Position numbers and translations under genes: made by a program. Positions 12,309-27,742 of a DNA stretch of 64,000 nt are shown one piece after another; position 1 is the first letter of the stretch; each line of letters starts with the position of its first letter. The notes below the pieces were generated by a model. The model did not search any database. It was not told the origin of the DNA and worked only from the letters and a program-made list of their open reading frames with translations. The stretch covers positions 6,392,501-6,456,500 of the forward strand of contig NC_135549.1 in assembly GCF_964340395.1 (NCBI RefSeq), read 5' to 3'. This DNA is from Glandiceps talaboti. Its lineage: Eukaryota; Hemichordata; Enteropneusta; Spengelidae.

Positions 12309-15300
12309 GTAAGGTCAAAGGTTACTGACAGCTTTCTCACTCTGGTCGTCTGACACCAGTGTATAAAAACTAGTATGAAACCATGGCAACCATATCTATA
12401 TGATAAATTGAATGTCAGGCTGTATGGTTTCTTTTGATTTTTATTAGAATATAAAGATAATAAATAGGGATGATGTAAATATAGTATTTCAAATGTTGTT
12501 TGTGTTTCATATTTACTTATCTGAGTTATCTTTGGTTTGAACCAATTCAAAAGTAAATCAGTTAAAATCCTTTCCTCAGTTTTCTCATGGGATGAGAAAC
12601 CAGGTACGAACTGACTTAAATTGAGTCGATACAGTTTGTATTTGTTTCAAATCAATTCAGGTGGAGACATAGCTCATATCTATATATCTTTTAACAATTG
12701 TAATATTTGTTCCAAGAAATAATTTCAGTCCAACTACGACAATTGAAGTCATTAGAAGTGACGAAAGTACATCAAAATTGTGAGGTGAAAATGAAGGACG
12801 TACTCAACCAGTTACTACAATCTTCAGGTGATCTTTATTAATACCAACATTTTGGCAATACACAAATTGCCATCTTCAGGGTAAAAAAACTAGATCGTGT
12901 GGTGATGCCTGTGGATGGTAGCCTGAATGAGATGGTTTTGTGTATTGCTGAAACGTTGGTATTCATAAAGATCACCTGAAGATTGTAGTAACTGGTTGAG
13001 TACGTCCATCATTTTCACCTCACAATTGTAATACACATGTTTTATTTTACACTGTGTTATTATTACATATGTACCACAGACTTGCACCAGTGCATGTCCA
13101 TGCTAGTGATATTAGCAGTGCAATGCAACACTGAAAACATTACTGCATACCTACATGCAAATGAGGACAATTGGTCCTTACACATGAAATCATGTGATCA
13201 CACAGGATGATTTTTACAGTTTTGGATAAACATGTTGTAATTACAGAGCCCCATGTGTGCCAGTGTTAGTTCTCTTGCTTCCTTCGTGAAAGTACAACTG
13301 CAGAAAACACGGCAAACACTCATGCAACTACAAAAGTACGCCACACTTGTACTCGCATATCAAGGGGTTCTGTCTTATCATTATTGATTAATTATTTGTG
13401 TTTTATCAGGTGATGCCAGGAATGATTTCTACATTACACTACAAAGAGGAGAGTTTGAGAAAGGTAATAAAACATCAGGGAAGAACGTAGAAGTTTCCAT
13501 GAAAGTCTTTGACAGTGATGGCAAACAAATGCAGGTAAACTAATCTAGTCTGTTTTTGGGTTACAAAATACAAGGAAAATATGTTGTAAAAAGGTCTACG
13601 TTTTGTGATTGTAAAGTTATTAATCTCTATAATCTGGATGCCAACTGTGAGTGAAGGTATAAATCGTAACAATACTGTATAGGAACTAGACTATAATCTC
13701 TATTGATGTATTGATAGCTTATATCGTAAATTTTTTGAAGTATGACTCTGTTATCCACCACCATTTCAGTTGTGTAGATCATATAATTCTATTTCTTTAA
13801 AATCATAAACTGCCTAAAGCATCTGGTATAATAGGCTGCTGCTATTGGTGCTATGAATGCTAGTCTAGCTGCTAGACATCTCGCGCTATTCTAAGGTTGC
13901 CATTGAGGGCGCTATCCCACCCAGACTGAGGTACTTTTTAACGTATTCACAATTTTTGTGTTGATTTGCTATTAGGACTGCATAAGTATTGGTGAAGGCG
14001 CCCCTCTTGCTAAGGAGTACAATTCATTGATATTTTATCATAGCAATACACCAAAATGGAACGAAGTTGTCAAGTTAGTTATGCCACCTGAGAGATGTCA
14101 AGGTGCACATGTCAGATTTGAATTCAGACACTGTTCAAGTAAGTCATAATTCATCCCATAGGTTGTTTTTTTTAGAAATATTCATAGATGGACAAATATG
14201 ATATTGTAAATATAATATTTTCTTGGTTGTAATTTCACAATACAAATGCTATTCTATTGTGTTTACTCAGTTTTACTCAGTTTCAAACCCTAACTAATGT
14301 TGTGTGTACATAGATACATACTAGCCCTGTCCCCACTGGTATATAAAATTGATTCGAAATTGAATCAAAATCGATTCTTCTGTTCCCAAATATACTAAAT
14401 CAGTTTCGAACCAGTTTAGTTGAATCATTTCAAATTCACCTCAGGGGAGTGGTTTGGAACCGAATCAGAGTGAATCAGTTGAAAACCAATTTTAATTATC
14501 ATTTCAAACCTATTCTCATGAGGACAGAAACTTGTTTCAAACAGATCTAACTGAATCAATTCTGTTTGAATTGGTATTGAATCAGTTCAGGTGTGGACTG
14601 GCCTATTGTGAGTTCTGACTCAACTTTTAAGTAATCCATACCATCTTGTATGTCTTCAAGTGTTTAAGACATAGAAACATTTGATATTGACTTGATGATG
14701 TGTTTCTTTACAGACCGAGACCGAGATGGACCCAAGAAACTGTATGCATTTGGTTTTATGAAACTAACCAGAGCTGATGGTGCTACTCTAGCAGATGATA
14801 ACTATGAAGTCTTCATCTATAAGGTAACAAACACTAATATAGAACTTTATAACAAAATAAGAATAAATATGTTGTTTTGTCAAGTGATGAAAATCAGTTC
14901 GTTTATAAACTCATTCACAACAGACACCAAATTGATGTCATTGTAGTTAAAATAATTCTATCTGTTAATATGGGAGTAAACTTGATTTCTAACATCACAT
15001 TTTGAAACTCTGATTTCATATGAGAATATTTTAGTACTTCAAAAGTATTTTCAACTAGTAAATGTAGAAAGGAACAAATGAAAATACTGCAGTGATAGTG
15101 TGAATGACAAGAGAACTGAAACCTTTGCATTGTTTCATGTTATAAGTAGTTGTTACATATTAATCCTACCGTTAAAGTCGTATTATAAGCCGCGGCTTAT
15201 ATTACAATGTTGCAAAATAAAGAACCAATTTTATTTCTTGAACTAGGGGTGCGACTTATAATAAAGACTTTTCAATTTTTCAAAATGTGGATGTGGTAGA

Positions 15301-18300
15301 AATTCACCCGAACTCTCGGTTATGGAAAAATGGACGTCTGTAACACAATATGAAAACTTTATTATGAAGTTTCAAAGTGTAAGAATGAAATGATAAGTGT
15401 GGCTGGAGGAGATCGGTAAGGCTGCCCGGAATGACAGCAACATCGACGTTACGGTCACGCTACTCATCTTTCACTCGTTCCGTAAGATGTACCCTACAGG
15501 AATCCCAAACAAGTACGGTAGACGCCGCCGATCTTCAGTCAGTCTTGGGAACGTTCTCCTGATATACTCAATGCAGCCTGTGGAATGGTAGAAACACAAC
15601 GATGTCAGATATTTTGAAACGATCGTGTTTGGAAAAAATATAGGTTGAAAGTAGACTGAAAGATTTGGCGGTATAAATCAAATTGACATCGATTCTCTCA
15701 TTCTAAGTTGAAAGGTCAACTGCGTTCATGAACTCGTAAACAAATGTAAATGATCGTCGAATGACTATTGGCCGTTACGCATACGACGTCATGAAACGTC
15801 ACGAAACATTAGCATATATGATGGCCCACTGAGAACACGTCGATGTAAACAACTCCATGCTTTGCTAGCGTGATCACAGCTATGGTACATGAAACATGTG
15901 TTATAAAACTCAACTTTTGCTATCGTGATCACAGCTGAACAGAATGGTACATGAAACACGTTATAAATTAAAACTCACCTTTTTCATCAATATATCCTTT
16001 CTCTTGAACTCGAACTCCAACACGTGTGAACAAGTACGAAGCGGCTTCTTGTACTCGAGGTGTGATCGGCAGCCATACAACTTTATCGGTACGATAGGTG
16101 TAAATGTCCCGATCCCTGCCGAAAGGATTGCGACACCCTTCTTTTGATATACAGTGCGTAACTTTATCGGTACGATAGGTGTAAATGTCCCGCTCCCTGC
16201 CGAAAGGAAGGGATTGCGACACCCTTCTTTTGATATACAGTGCGTAACTTTATTAGTACGATAGGTGTAAATGTCCCGCTCCCTGCCGAAAGGAAGGGAT
16301 TGCAACACCCTTCTTTTGATATCCCAGTACGTGTGAAGGTGGTACATAAAGTGATACTTTGTATTCAAATTTTAAACAAAAAGTATTACACTTGAATGCG
16401 TCGTTACTATTGTTTTGGTGCAAATACGAGGTGAAGCTAGCTGTGAAGTAGGGGTGCGACTTATAATACATACTTTCTATTATTCACAAATTGTTTGATG
16501 TACCCTCAAAGCCAGCGCCTCCAAGTAGGGGTGCGACTTATAATATGTATGCGGCTTATAATACGACTTTAACGGTATTTTTCCCAACTAATATTTACTT
16601 GTATACAAACAAATGCTCTCTTGTGAGAAAGAGGAATAAACCATCTGACAAGGAAAAGTCAGTTAGACAATTCACATATAAACTGTAGTACACTATTAAA
16701 GTCTAGTAAATAGTTGTGTAAGTTTATTAAAAGCACTACAATAATTCTTTTCAGAATTCTTTAAATATGTGATACAGTCCAAAGTAACAACCTATATCAG
16801 ATCTTTAGTCCCAAAGTAACATCTTATATCAGATCACACCACAGAGGATATGTATTCCACCTTTACATGTCAATTGGCACACTCACACTTTGTAACATGA
16901 TTATGTTAGTATAGCATTGCCATTTGTTTTTGTTGTTTTGTCTTCTGTATGTAATGCATCAATCCCTTTAGTACCCAACACTTTAGTAACCAACACTTAA
17001 GTACCCAACACTTAAGTACCCAACACTTTAGTACCCAACACTTTAGTAACCAACACTTTAGTAACCAACACATCCACTCTGAGTATACTAGTTTGTATGT
17101 TCAAACTTTTGTTTAAGAATAACTGTTAACACTTAATGTTCTACTTATTTCTGCACTCTACTTGACATAAGTTTGTTTCAGTGACACAAGTCCTGTCCAA
17201 CAAAGTCTACTGACTCTACTTGAGATAAGACACAAGTCCTGTCCAACAAAGTCTACTGACTCTACTTGAGATAAGACACAAGTCCTGTCCAACAAAGTCT
17301 ACTGACTCTACTTGACATAAGACACAAGTCCTGTCCAACAAAGTCTACTGACTCCACTTGACATAAGACACAAGTCCTGTCCAACAAAGTCTACTGACTC
17401 TACTTGAGATAAGACACAAGTCCTGTCCAACAAAGTCTACTGACTCTACTTGACATAAGACACAAGTCCTGTCCAACAAAGTCTACTGACTCCACTTGAC
17501 ATAAGACACAAGTCCTGTCCAACAAAGTCTACTGACTCTACGTGACATAAGACACCAGTCCTGTCCAACAAAGTCTACTGACTCTACTTGACATAACACA
17601 CCAGTCCTGTCCAACAAAGTCTACCGGTGATAAAATATGCTTAATAAGATCAATGGAGCTTCAACATGAATTTTTTCATAGCTACCAACTCAAAAGGATA
17701 TAACATGACCTTTAGACAAAATGAAATGATTGAAAATTGGAAGAAGAAAAAAAGATGGAGCCATTCTATAAATTATCATTTAGGCATCCAAATACCATAC
17801 AATCTCAATGTTGAAAGTTAATTTAAAACTATAGCCATTGAGTGTCACTATTTGTCATGTAGACAACTATTCTTAACCCCCTTCTCACCCCTTTCATTTT
17901 CTGACTGTGATATAGTAGATGTCAATAACATTATTTGTATCTTCTCTTTAACAGTGTGATGAATCATACAAATTTCATCATGTAAGTCCATCCTTCCAAC
18001 CACTTTCACACAAAAAAATAATATGTGTTGGCTATGACTTTTAGTCTGTACTGTGGTTTGTTGCCTATATATAAAAATGATTAAATTGTCTGTCTGCCTG
18101 CCTGCCTGCCTGCCTGTCTGTCTGTCTCTCTCTCTGTCTCATTATTTTCATTCTGTGTAAATACTAGTTGTCAGCAATGACTTTAGATCATGCAATGGTT
18201 TTATATATCAATAATGATTATGTGCCTTCTGTTTGTCTTTGTCTGCCCTCAGTCATGCAGTGTCTGCCTTTATATGTGTGTATGTATGTATGTATGTATG

Positions 18301-18568
18301 TATGTATGTATGTATGTATGTATGTATGTATGTATGTATGTATGTATGTATGTATGTATGTATGTATGTATGTATGTATGTATGTATGTATGTATGTATG
18401 TATGTATGTATGTATGTGTGTGTGTGTGTATGTATGTGTGTATGAATATATGTGTGTGTGTGTGTGTGTGTGTGCATGCATGCATGTGTGCATTCATGCA
18501 TGCATGCATGGATGGATGTGTATATGTATGTTAAGCAGTGTGTCATTTTATGTCATTCATTCATTCAT

Positions 18569-18615
<47 letters not shown>

Positions 18616-21600
18616 CCATTATTCATTCACTCTGTCTTTATGTCTATCCATTATGAAGCTACATGTACATAGATACATGTGCAAAAAGTGATCATTCTAA
18701 ACTGTGCTGACAATGCAGACTATGACAGCCAATGCTGGAATTATCATGTGTTGCATCTAATTAAACCTTTTAGCCAAATGCATGTTGCTAATGTTTAAAA
18801 AACTGCCTAAAATTAAGTCACTTTCCCCCAATACACTAACAAAACATATCCAAAGTTTGCCACAAACACCACCACATGCAATAGAGGTATTAAGAGATGG
18901 AGATAGATTAAAATGCACATACACAACCCATGTAGTATACAAATACATACAACTTATTCAATCAAACTATTTGCTACCTATATTTTCAAGTTGGTGTTTG
19001 TTTTGTATGATGTATGGAGTGAGATTATCTGACATAATGTATATTACATCTTGTATATGGTTCTACAGTGTAATGTGGCTGATTCTGTTGAATGGACTGA
19101 TGAGCAGATAATTCATATCATACAGTAGTGCATAATTGTGTACATGTAACTCACCTACTAAAACACAGGCAGTTTAAATTTCTTAACCCTACATACTATA
19201 TGATGTACAAACTAAAGTTACATATTCTCATAATCATTGTAATTACAAGTTTCATAGGATTCTTGGAAATAGCTTCTTAAGTTAGGTTGCTAAAAATATA
19301 AACAACATTCCATAAACCACTAGTATTTAATAGTATAATTAAATAGTATGTTTAGAGTAAGTTGAACATTGTCAGTCCAAAATAATGCAGAAATCACCTA
19401 ATTATTCAACTGATTAAAGATTATGGAAGTATAGTAATTTTCAACCTAAAGAGAACAGAATTTACCTAATTATAAGACATGACAAATGTATATTAAGTTA
19501 ATAATGTTCTAACAAAGTTAAACATAGAGCAGCTGTTTTGATCCAACTATGTGTGTAACTCTATCTCTGTACAGTGTGATGAACTACACCAGTTTCGCAA
19601 TGTTAATGCCTACCTCAACCTACCAAGTTGCCATGCAGAATTGATGGTTGTGTCAGGATCAGTCGTCGGAAACACCAACTACCAGAGAAACTTAAAAGAA
19701 AACTTCTTCATCAAGACAACTATCTGTTCAACTAAACTTCCACAAAACCGTAAGTTATTACTGCCTTCTGTGTTGCAATATTGTACTTAATAGAGTTTAT
19801 TAGTCCAGTTGTATTGCATAGATAGATGTTTGTAAATTTTACAATACTGAGATATTTTATAGTTGAAATAGTTGAGTGTATGATGTTGCTTACATATTTC
19901 ATTTTACTTAATGTATTTGAATAGTTGAGTTGGTGTCGTTACTGCGGTGGAAGGATCATCCTGAGAAAATACAACACACCTTGAATAGATTAATGGAAAT
20001 CAAAGGAGAAGAGATAGTTAAATGTCAGGATATCATTGATACATTGTTCAATATCCTGGATGAAGACACAGAAGCCTATGGAAAACCTGTCTTCCAGGCA
20101 TTGGTAAGCACAGAGATATTAGATAAATGATATTTGTTCAGAACTCTACATGTACATGGAGTATATTACAAATGCTACTATAGACTGCAGTAGTCAAAAT
20201 TGTGATGTTCATAGATTCAGATTTGCTCAAGATGAATGGTTTTCAATATATTTATATTCAACTGTACTTGATGTGTACCGTCCCTTCATCATTTAATGTG
20301 TTAGTAAATCATCATGTTTATATCGGTATCTCATCCTTTCCATACATCACAGGTGTTTGTTATTGGTATACTAAGTGACAGGAGATATCAAAACCTTCGC
20401 ACAGATCTAGACACATATATTGAGAAGCACTTTGCAGGCACACTTGCACACAAGTAAGTTGTACCTTCATCTTTGAACAATTTCAACTCTTTTGTGCATT
20501 TTGTAGAACTTTCATTTTGCGAAATCAGACCTACACCACATGACCTCTATCTATCTTACGATTTGTCATTTTCTAGAAACTTTGCAAAAAATATTAATTT
20601 CTTCAGTTTCTTTATGATGTGAAAGAAAATTATCAGTTTGCCCGTTATGTACTTAGTAATGTGTGAACATGTATTGAGTCTTAACATGTGATGCTACTGT
20701 TGCACTTCATTTCTGAAATAGAACATTTGAGGGGGAAAAAATGTTACAAACATGCAAGGTAGCTTTATTTTGATGTCACTAAATTACTGTACAGAACCTG
20801 TGCCTACAACTTTGTACAGGTTGTGTGTATTGCCTAAATTTGTTTTGGTGAAAGTGTCAGCTAACATTTGTCACCGTTGACCTTTGACCTGACAGACCAC
20901 TCATCAGCTGTTTGAAACAGTGTGCAGAAGAGGCCATACATTATGCTGATAAACAGAAATCAATCCAACGTGCATTCCAAGCTATTCCATATTTATTTAA
21001 ATTTATCGTCCAATCAAGATTACTTTATGCAAGGTAAGAAAACATCTAAGATGTGTGTGTTAAGTGTTTGAATGATATAGTCAGTAATGATTTGAAAGGT
21101 GTGATCTGATGATTTGAATGATACGATGAGTGATTTGAATGATACAATCAGATGATTTGAATGATACAGTCATTGATGAATTGAATGATACAGTCATTGA
21201 TGATTTGAATGATACAGTCATTGATGATTTGAATGATACAATCAGATGATTTGAATGATACAGTCATTGATGATTTGAATGATACAGTCATTGATGATTT
21301 GAATGATACGATCAGTGGTGATTTGAATGACACAATTAGTGATGATTTGAATAATACTGTCATTACCCATATATAAAGAACAGATATGAAATAACCATGT
21401 CACTGATTTAGTTTAACATTATAGACTGTATGATACTCAACTGAAATAATCAGAATTGAAATTCAGTTTTAAAACATTTCCATGGAAAAAAATCAGTGTT
21501 TTATAGAGTAAGAGCTTCTTGAAAAGATCTCTAAAGAATACAAGAGAAAATTTCTAAGGAAAGTTATAAAGTTATCTAACAAAATCGATTTACTTTTCTT

Positions 21601-24600
21601 TCTGCTATTTTGAAATAATTTCTCAAATTTAGAAACAATAGCAGACTAGTTCTGAAATCAATCACTTGTCCAGTTATTGTTTCTTGAGTTTGGACTTTGG
21701 AAAGTGGACATTGCTGATCATCTCTGTTTGAGGAAAAACGTTCTCAAAAAATTGACTTTTTTTTGCACAATCTTTTCATATATAGAGAAAATTTATCAAT
21801 GTTTTAACAATTGTGTTTCAGGGCCACACGGGGGAAGGAAGAAACTGTCTTCAAAGAAGACATTAATAATCTGTTTATAGCAATGAATAATATGGTCCAA
21901 CAAACATCTGATTATGTTTTGACCTCACAGGTGAGTACTATGATCACATCATTTTGCTGTGTTCAGTGGTCTCAAGTTGAGTTTCAAAGTTCTTGTTAAT
22001 TCCTTTTTAATAAAGACAAAGGTAATATTAAGTTGTTTAATGAGTTACTACTCTCACAAGGGAATTGTCCTGGCTGTATACATGTTTGTACCCTTGCAAC
22101 ATTTCATAATCTAAGCCCTGTCTGTGTCCCCTTCACAACTCTCAGTATTATATTTTTGTTATTGACAGTGTGTAGCATATTGTAAGCCTATTTCTATTAC
22201 AGTTAATTTTATGGTCAATTTCATAGTCCCCTCAGAAAGAGGTTAAGGTATTTGTGATGTCATTGCAAGAAGATTTCCCATAAACCCTTGCAGGAAATCC
22301 TCAAAATGGATGAATATGTATTTAAGGGCTAATTTTCAATTTTCAATCCCTGGGTCAGTGTAGCGATACTTCTAACATGTATCAAGCCAACATTTTCATG
22401 AATACAGTCAACTCATTTTTATTATAAAATACAGTGACAAATTCTTTCCTGTATATTCATAATACTGCAGTCCAACATTAGGAGATAAAAAATCAGTAAT
22501 ATTCTCTAAAACATCAGTTTCATAGGTACTCTTTAAGCTGTGTCAACTTGTTACACAGTCAGTCATCTAGCATGATGAGTGTTATCCTTAGTTCTATCCC
22601 TAATTATATGCAGAGTAGGCCTTTTAGTGTGATAGGGCTTCTTTACCTTGAAGATTTCAAAGTTCAATAAGTTCCCAAGGGTGCTATTTTATCACCTAAA
22701 ACCAGATCATAAATGTAATGTAAATTGATAGCAGTAATCAATACAAATGTACTAAAGGCAGAAATAAGTCTGACTTTTCCTTTAAATACTGTACTTGTGA
22801 TTATTTGTATACAGATGACACTACTTAGTTTCTTCAGTACTACCTATGACTGTCTGCTACAAGAGAAAGGCGATGGTCAGACAATGTTTACCATACCGCA
22901 GGTAGCTTTGTTTGCTAAGAATTTGATTGATAATGTAGCCAAGGAAGGTGTACGCAAAGAGCTGCATGGTGCCAAGTTGAGATGTATACTGGATACTGTC
23001 AATAGTAGACTATTTGAAGAAGAAGGTAAGATTTCTTGAACACTTTGTGCAGTGTTTTTAGTATAGGGTTCTCAACTGGTACAATATCTATATAGCTGTT
23101 AATTCTTCTTGTAGTTTTTTCCTCCCAATACCTGCATAAATATGGGGAAACTTTTTGAATATTACCAGATTTTTCCTTACTGTTAATACCAGAATTTAAA
23201 AGTATAGATTCTGTGATGAAATTTTCCTAAGATATTTACATGTAAAAAATGTAGGATAAATATTAAATTTATCAATGGGCTACCTGTAATCTAAGGTTTA
23301 AGGTAAATGATAACTCACCACTCAGTGACATTGTGGAGGCTTTCACGTTTAAAAACTTCATTTCTGAAAGTATTTGTAATGGACAAGGAACCATCATCTG
23401 AAATGAAAGGTGTAATTATATTTAGTCTTTTTACATATCTTTTTTTATTCCTGTTTTACTGTTCTGTTCTCATTATTTCTTTCCTGTTGTTGTTCATCTA
23501 CAGCATCTAGAATGATCCTATCACCAGTGTTCTTGCATCACATACAACTACACCTTGTACAAAGACAAGAATTAAAACTGTGTGCTGAAGTCCTTGGTGA
23601 TATCCTAACATCACTTCAAAAATTGCCAAAAGTAAGTCAAATTGTGTACATGTATAATATGTAATCAAAACATTATACTGTAGACATGTAATGTCATTTA
23701 CCATTTTTACCAAGATATCAGAAATAACTCAGATAATATCGAAATTTACATGTTTAATATTTTCCTGGTTTCTTTGAAGAAAAGATTAGAACAAATCAAT
23801 GTGAGATAATCAAAAGTTTGTTATATAGATCTCCAATTGATTTAATATCACATATAGATACAAGGCAATTTTCTGTTTATATGGGTGGTACAATCCTATT
23901 CTGTATTCATGTAGATCACAAACACTTGATAATGGACAATGGTGTTTTTATTGACCTCTGACCTCATACTCTACAATGTTATCAGATATGTTTGTGATTT
24001 ACAGTAGTCTTCCAATGATGAAGTTTGACTTGTCTCAAACACTTCACGATGGGCATATAAACCAGTGTTTTAATCTGCTGACCTCTTACCTTTGACCTCA
24101 CCTTCTAATGACCTCATTTGTTTGTTTGTTTGTTTGTTCGTAACTTACAACAGTCTTCCACTGGTGAAGTTCAGCTTCTTGTACAGACCTTACTAGACAA
24201 TCTATTACAGACATTATTGACTATCAACAGACAAGGAGAACTCACAGTAAGTAGAAGTCACTCAATATTGTGTCTCTCATGTCGTTGTCATAAATAGATG
24301 TACCACTGCAAAGAGATGGTAGCATCACTATGACAAAGTAGCTAAATACCGACTCCTGGTTGTGTAGTGGTTGAAGCTCAGTTGGTAGATCATGGTTTCA
24401 AATCCCACTGAAAACAAGAGTTTCTGTGACTGACCCAAATGCAGGGTGACTGTTCTACAGACTTGATGGGTAGGCTGTATCACTCAGCCGTGTCTTACTC
24501 ACAAGATGAGTGCAAATTTTGGGAGACTCCTGGAGTAATAACTTGAAAAGTTGGGGACGATTACTCACACAGAGCCCACAGGTGATATGTTTGACAGACC

Positions 24601-27600
24601 TGGATGATTCCTGGATTGACACTGGACTGACTGGGATAGCCTTGACATTTCCACAGCAACATAATAGCAAGTGTAAAACATAGCCCTGTCACATAGTCCC
24701 AAACCTGAATCGACTGTGTGTCTGTGTGTATTTGTCTGTATCAAAAATAATCGTTGGGAACTGTTTCCAGTACAAATTTTTTGTAAAGATATGCAAAATA
24801 TTCAATGTTTGGAAGTTAGGTTGCCATGGAAATATAGGAATCAGTATCTTACATCCTCTACAGTCGTAACTGTATAATATATTGTTACATGTAAGCTGTA
24901 GCCTGTCAAATGTGCCAGAAATCATATTTGTGCTGATGGATACATGTGTTTTGTATTTGAAAAATTGAATATAATTGTACAATTCTAGTCTTCTCTCTAC
25001 GTGAAATTGTTCCCAAAGTTACAGACAAAATCTATTCTAATAATTTGATTCATGTAATATTACAGGGTCAGTTCGTTGCCTGTCTGATCAACACCTTGAA
25101 GGTCATGAAAGAGGAACACTTTACAAATTTACTGAACAGTTTCCCTGACAGAAAACCTCTCAAAGAGTTTATTACAAGGATATTTATGGTCTTCAAAGAA
25201 CTTGTCAAGAAAGATATCTTCCCACAAGACTGGATGGTGATGAGAATGGCTACCAACGAGTAAGTCAAAATAATAGGACAACAATTGCATGATGGAATGT
25301 TTCATTTGACTTTCAAAATAAATAAATTCTAGCAAGTGTCATTTATGTGCAACACATCAAATTGGATTATTCCCAAAACTAACCCCAACCGTAGTAATGG
25401 CAGTTTTGTCACTGATTGATGTGCTTTCCAGTTGAAAGGTCATTGAACTCTGTTGATAGGTGAAAATGTACACCGATAGGAATGTGATGAAGTACATGTA
25501 CACTCAGTGACTCGATTTGCAGTACTTAAGAATCTTGTATGCAATGCTTTTGTTTCTGTTATGGTATCGTGTGTTCGTGTGTTTTTTACTGAATGAACAT
25601 GATAAACATGCAGGATTAAGACTGAGTTTATAGCTTGTTGTTATTACTGTTGTCTGTGTTTATAGTCGGTGATTTTATGGCATTGAAGTCTGATGAAGTG
25701 TGTCCAAATTTGATGGTGAAATTTTGTAAAAGTAGAAATGTGAGGCAAAACCACTATGCTAGAATTAGTAATATTGAATATTTTATGACTAGCCTTCATT
25801 GAAATCTTACATCTCTATACGTACTATTTCATTTACAGTGTCATACTGTCAGCCATCCAGTATTTCTCACAGATATTGACGTCTCACTTCTTGAAAGGTG
25901 AATTCTTTGATACTCAGGTAAGGTTAAAGGTCATACAAATATCCTGGTCATTCATACATCCTGGTCATGAATGGGTATGACTTGTCACTTGTCAAAAACT
26001 TGTGAAAGAGATATAAGTATGTTGTGAGACCACCAATAAAAGAACAAAAAACTGAAACCACCAACTTGGCAATATTTGCATTGTAATAAATATATGTGTT
26101 GATTATTCATGATACGAAAAAAAAACCTGATGAGTAAGTATACAACAAATATTGATTTTATTGTTTTCATGTTTCTTTTGTAACCTTGAAATATTTAAAT
26201 ATCATGAAATATGCCAATGTAAGGTTGGTGCAACAACCTTCTAGAGGACACTCAAGAAGAGTGCCCTCTTGTGGTAGAATCTTGCAGTGGAACAAATATG
26301 TTACATCCCCACTATCACGGCTGAAAATTTACACTGTACTTTACTTTCAAGATGTAAGATAAACCCTTACCATATAAAATATGTATAAGATACATACATT
26401 ATACATGCAGGTTTAAGATATTTAATAGTTCTTCCAGTTTTCAACATTCCTTGACTGGAACACAACAACTTACTTATGTTTGAGAAGTCTTTGACATTAT
26501 CATTGGTTGAAAAGAGGAAATAACACATTCACATCGTGTCATTCTCTGTTTCTGTTTTAGCTGTGGAGTAGTTTCTTTAACTTGTCTGTGTTATTTTTAA
26601 CACAACCCAGTCTGCAACTGGAAACATTCTCTGAGGTAAAAAGAAACAAGATCAGAGATCAGTACGGCGATATGAGGGTCCTGATGGGACATGAAATAGA
26701 ATCTATGTGGCAAAACTTAGGTAAGTGTTACATGGTGGTTAGGGAAAAGAGTTGTAAAAACAATACAATTTTTTGTTGCAATATGATTTTTGTGCAATTT
26801 TATACTTGTTTGTATTTGTGATATTAAAATTTTACAAGTTGTGAGGGTGTGTTCCTGAAAGACCATTTGAAACATACAAACGTTTTGTGAAAAAGTCAAA
26901 TGCAGGTGATTGCAGTGATATCTTTAGTAAAAATTTATAGATTGCAAAATTTCTCAGTTCAACAGAATTTAAAAACTCCTCAAGTTTTCTATAGTACATA
27001 GTACTTGATGTGGGGGTGATCATGGAAAGTAGGAAGAATTTAAGATGGTTGTTAGTGACCAGGTATTAGCTAACCAGTAAAATCTGCATTTGAACCTGTG
27101 CCAATTAGGTTTGATTAAATGTAAGAAGGGTGATGCTCATTTTGAACCTACCGAACAACACAGATTTTCTCCTGGTACTCTGGTTCCTTCCACTTTTACA
27201 CCAGTATACTTGGGTTCTGCACAAGTGGTGACCGTGTATCAATTTGTGGCTATGATTTGAATTAGTCTATATATTATTAAACATTGTATTTGTGCATCAT
27301 TGCAGGTGACCATAAAGTCAATTTTCTACAACTGATTGGACCATTCTTAGAAGTGACACTGGTACCAGAGACTGAATTAAGACGCATTACAATACCTTTC
27401 TTCTTTGATATGATGCAGTGTGAAGAGATAGCTAAAGGAAGTTTTAAACAGGTCAGAATTTAGTACAGCTCAAACATCGGAAAATACACAGGGATACACT
27501 CTGTTGTTAAGGTTATAGACCACGTTCAATGTCCCTTGTTGATATTGGTTTGCAGTTAAGAAAGTAATGGTTATACACATCCATAACTATACATTTTCTG

Positions 27601-27690
27601 AAAGCTCTTGATCCACTCTTTACAATGAAATTAGTAAAATTTGGTTTTACAAACAGAGACCATTTACAGTGTGTTGCAGAATACTGTCCA

Positions 27691-27742
<52 letters not shown>

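Noticed and set aside
12728-12830. Possible extra DOCK exon after an AG at about 12728
   Set aside because: The sequence belongs to the inverted repeat 12774-13028, and the known exons at 12183 and 13410 already join in phase with conserved residues.
15961-16368. 135-codon - strand frame with repeated segments
   Set aside because: It lies in the threefold tandem repeat inside the 15167-16577 transposon; periodic repeats keep frames open by chance.
18168-18656. Long open frames (up to 162 codons) on both strands
   Set aside because: They translate the (GTAT)n/(TG)n/(TCTG)n microsatellite block; every frame of such repeats can be open.
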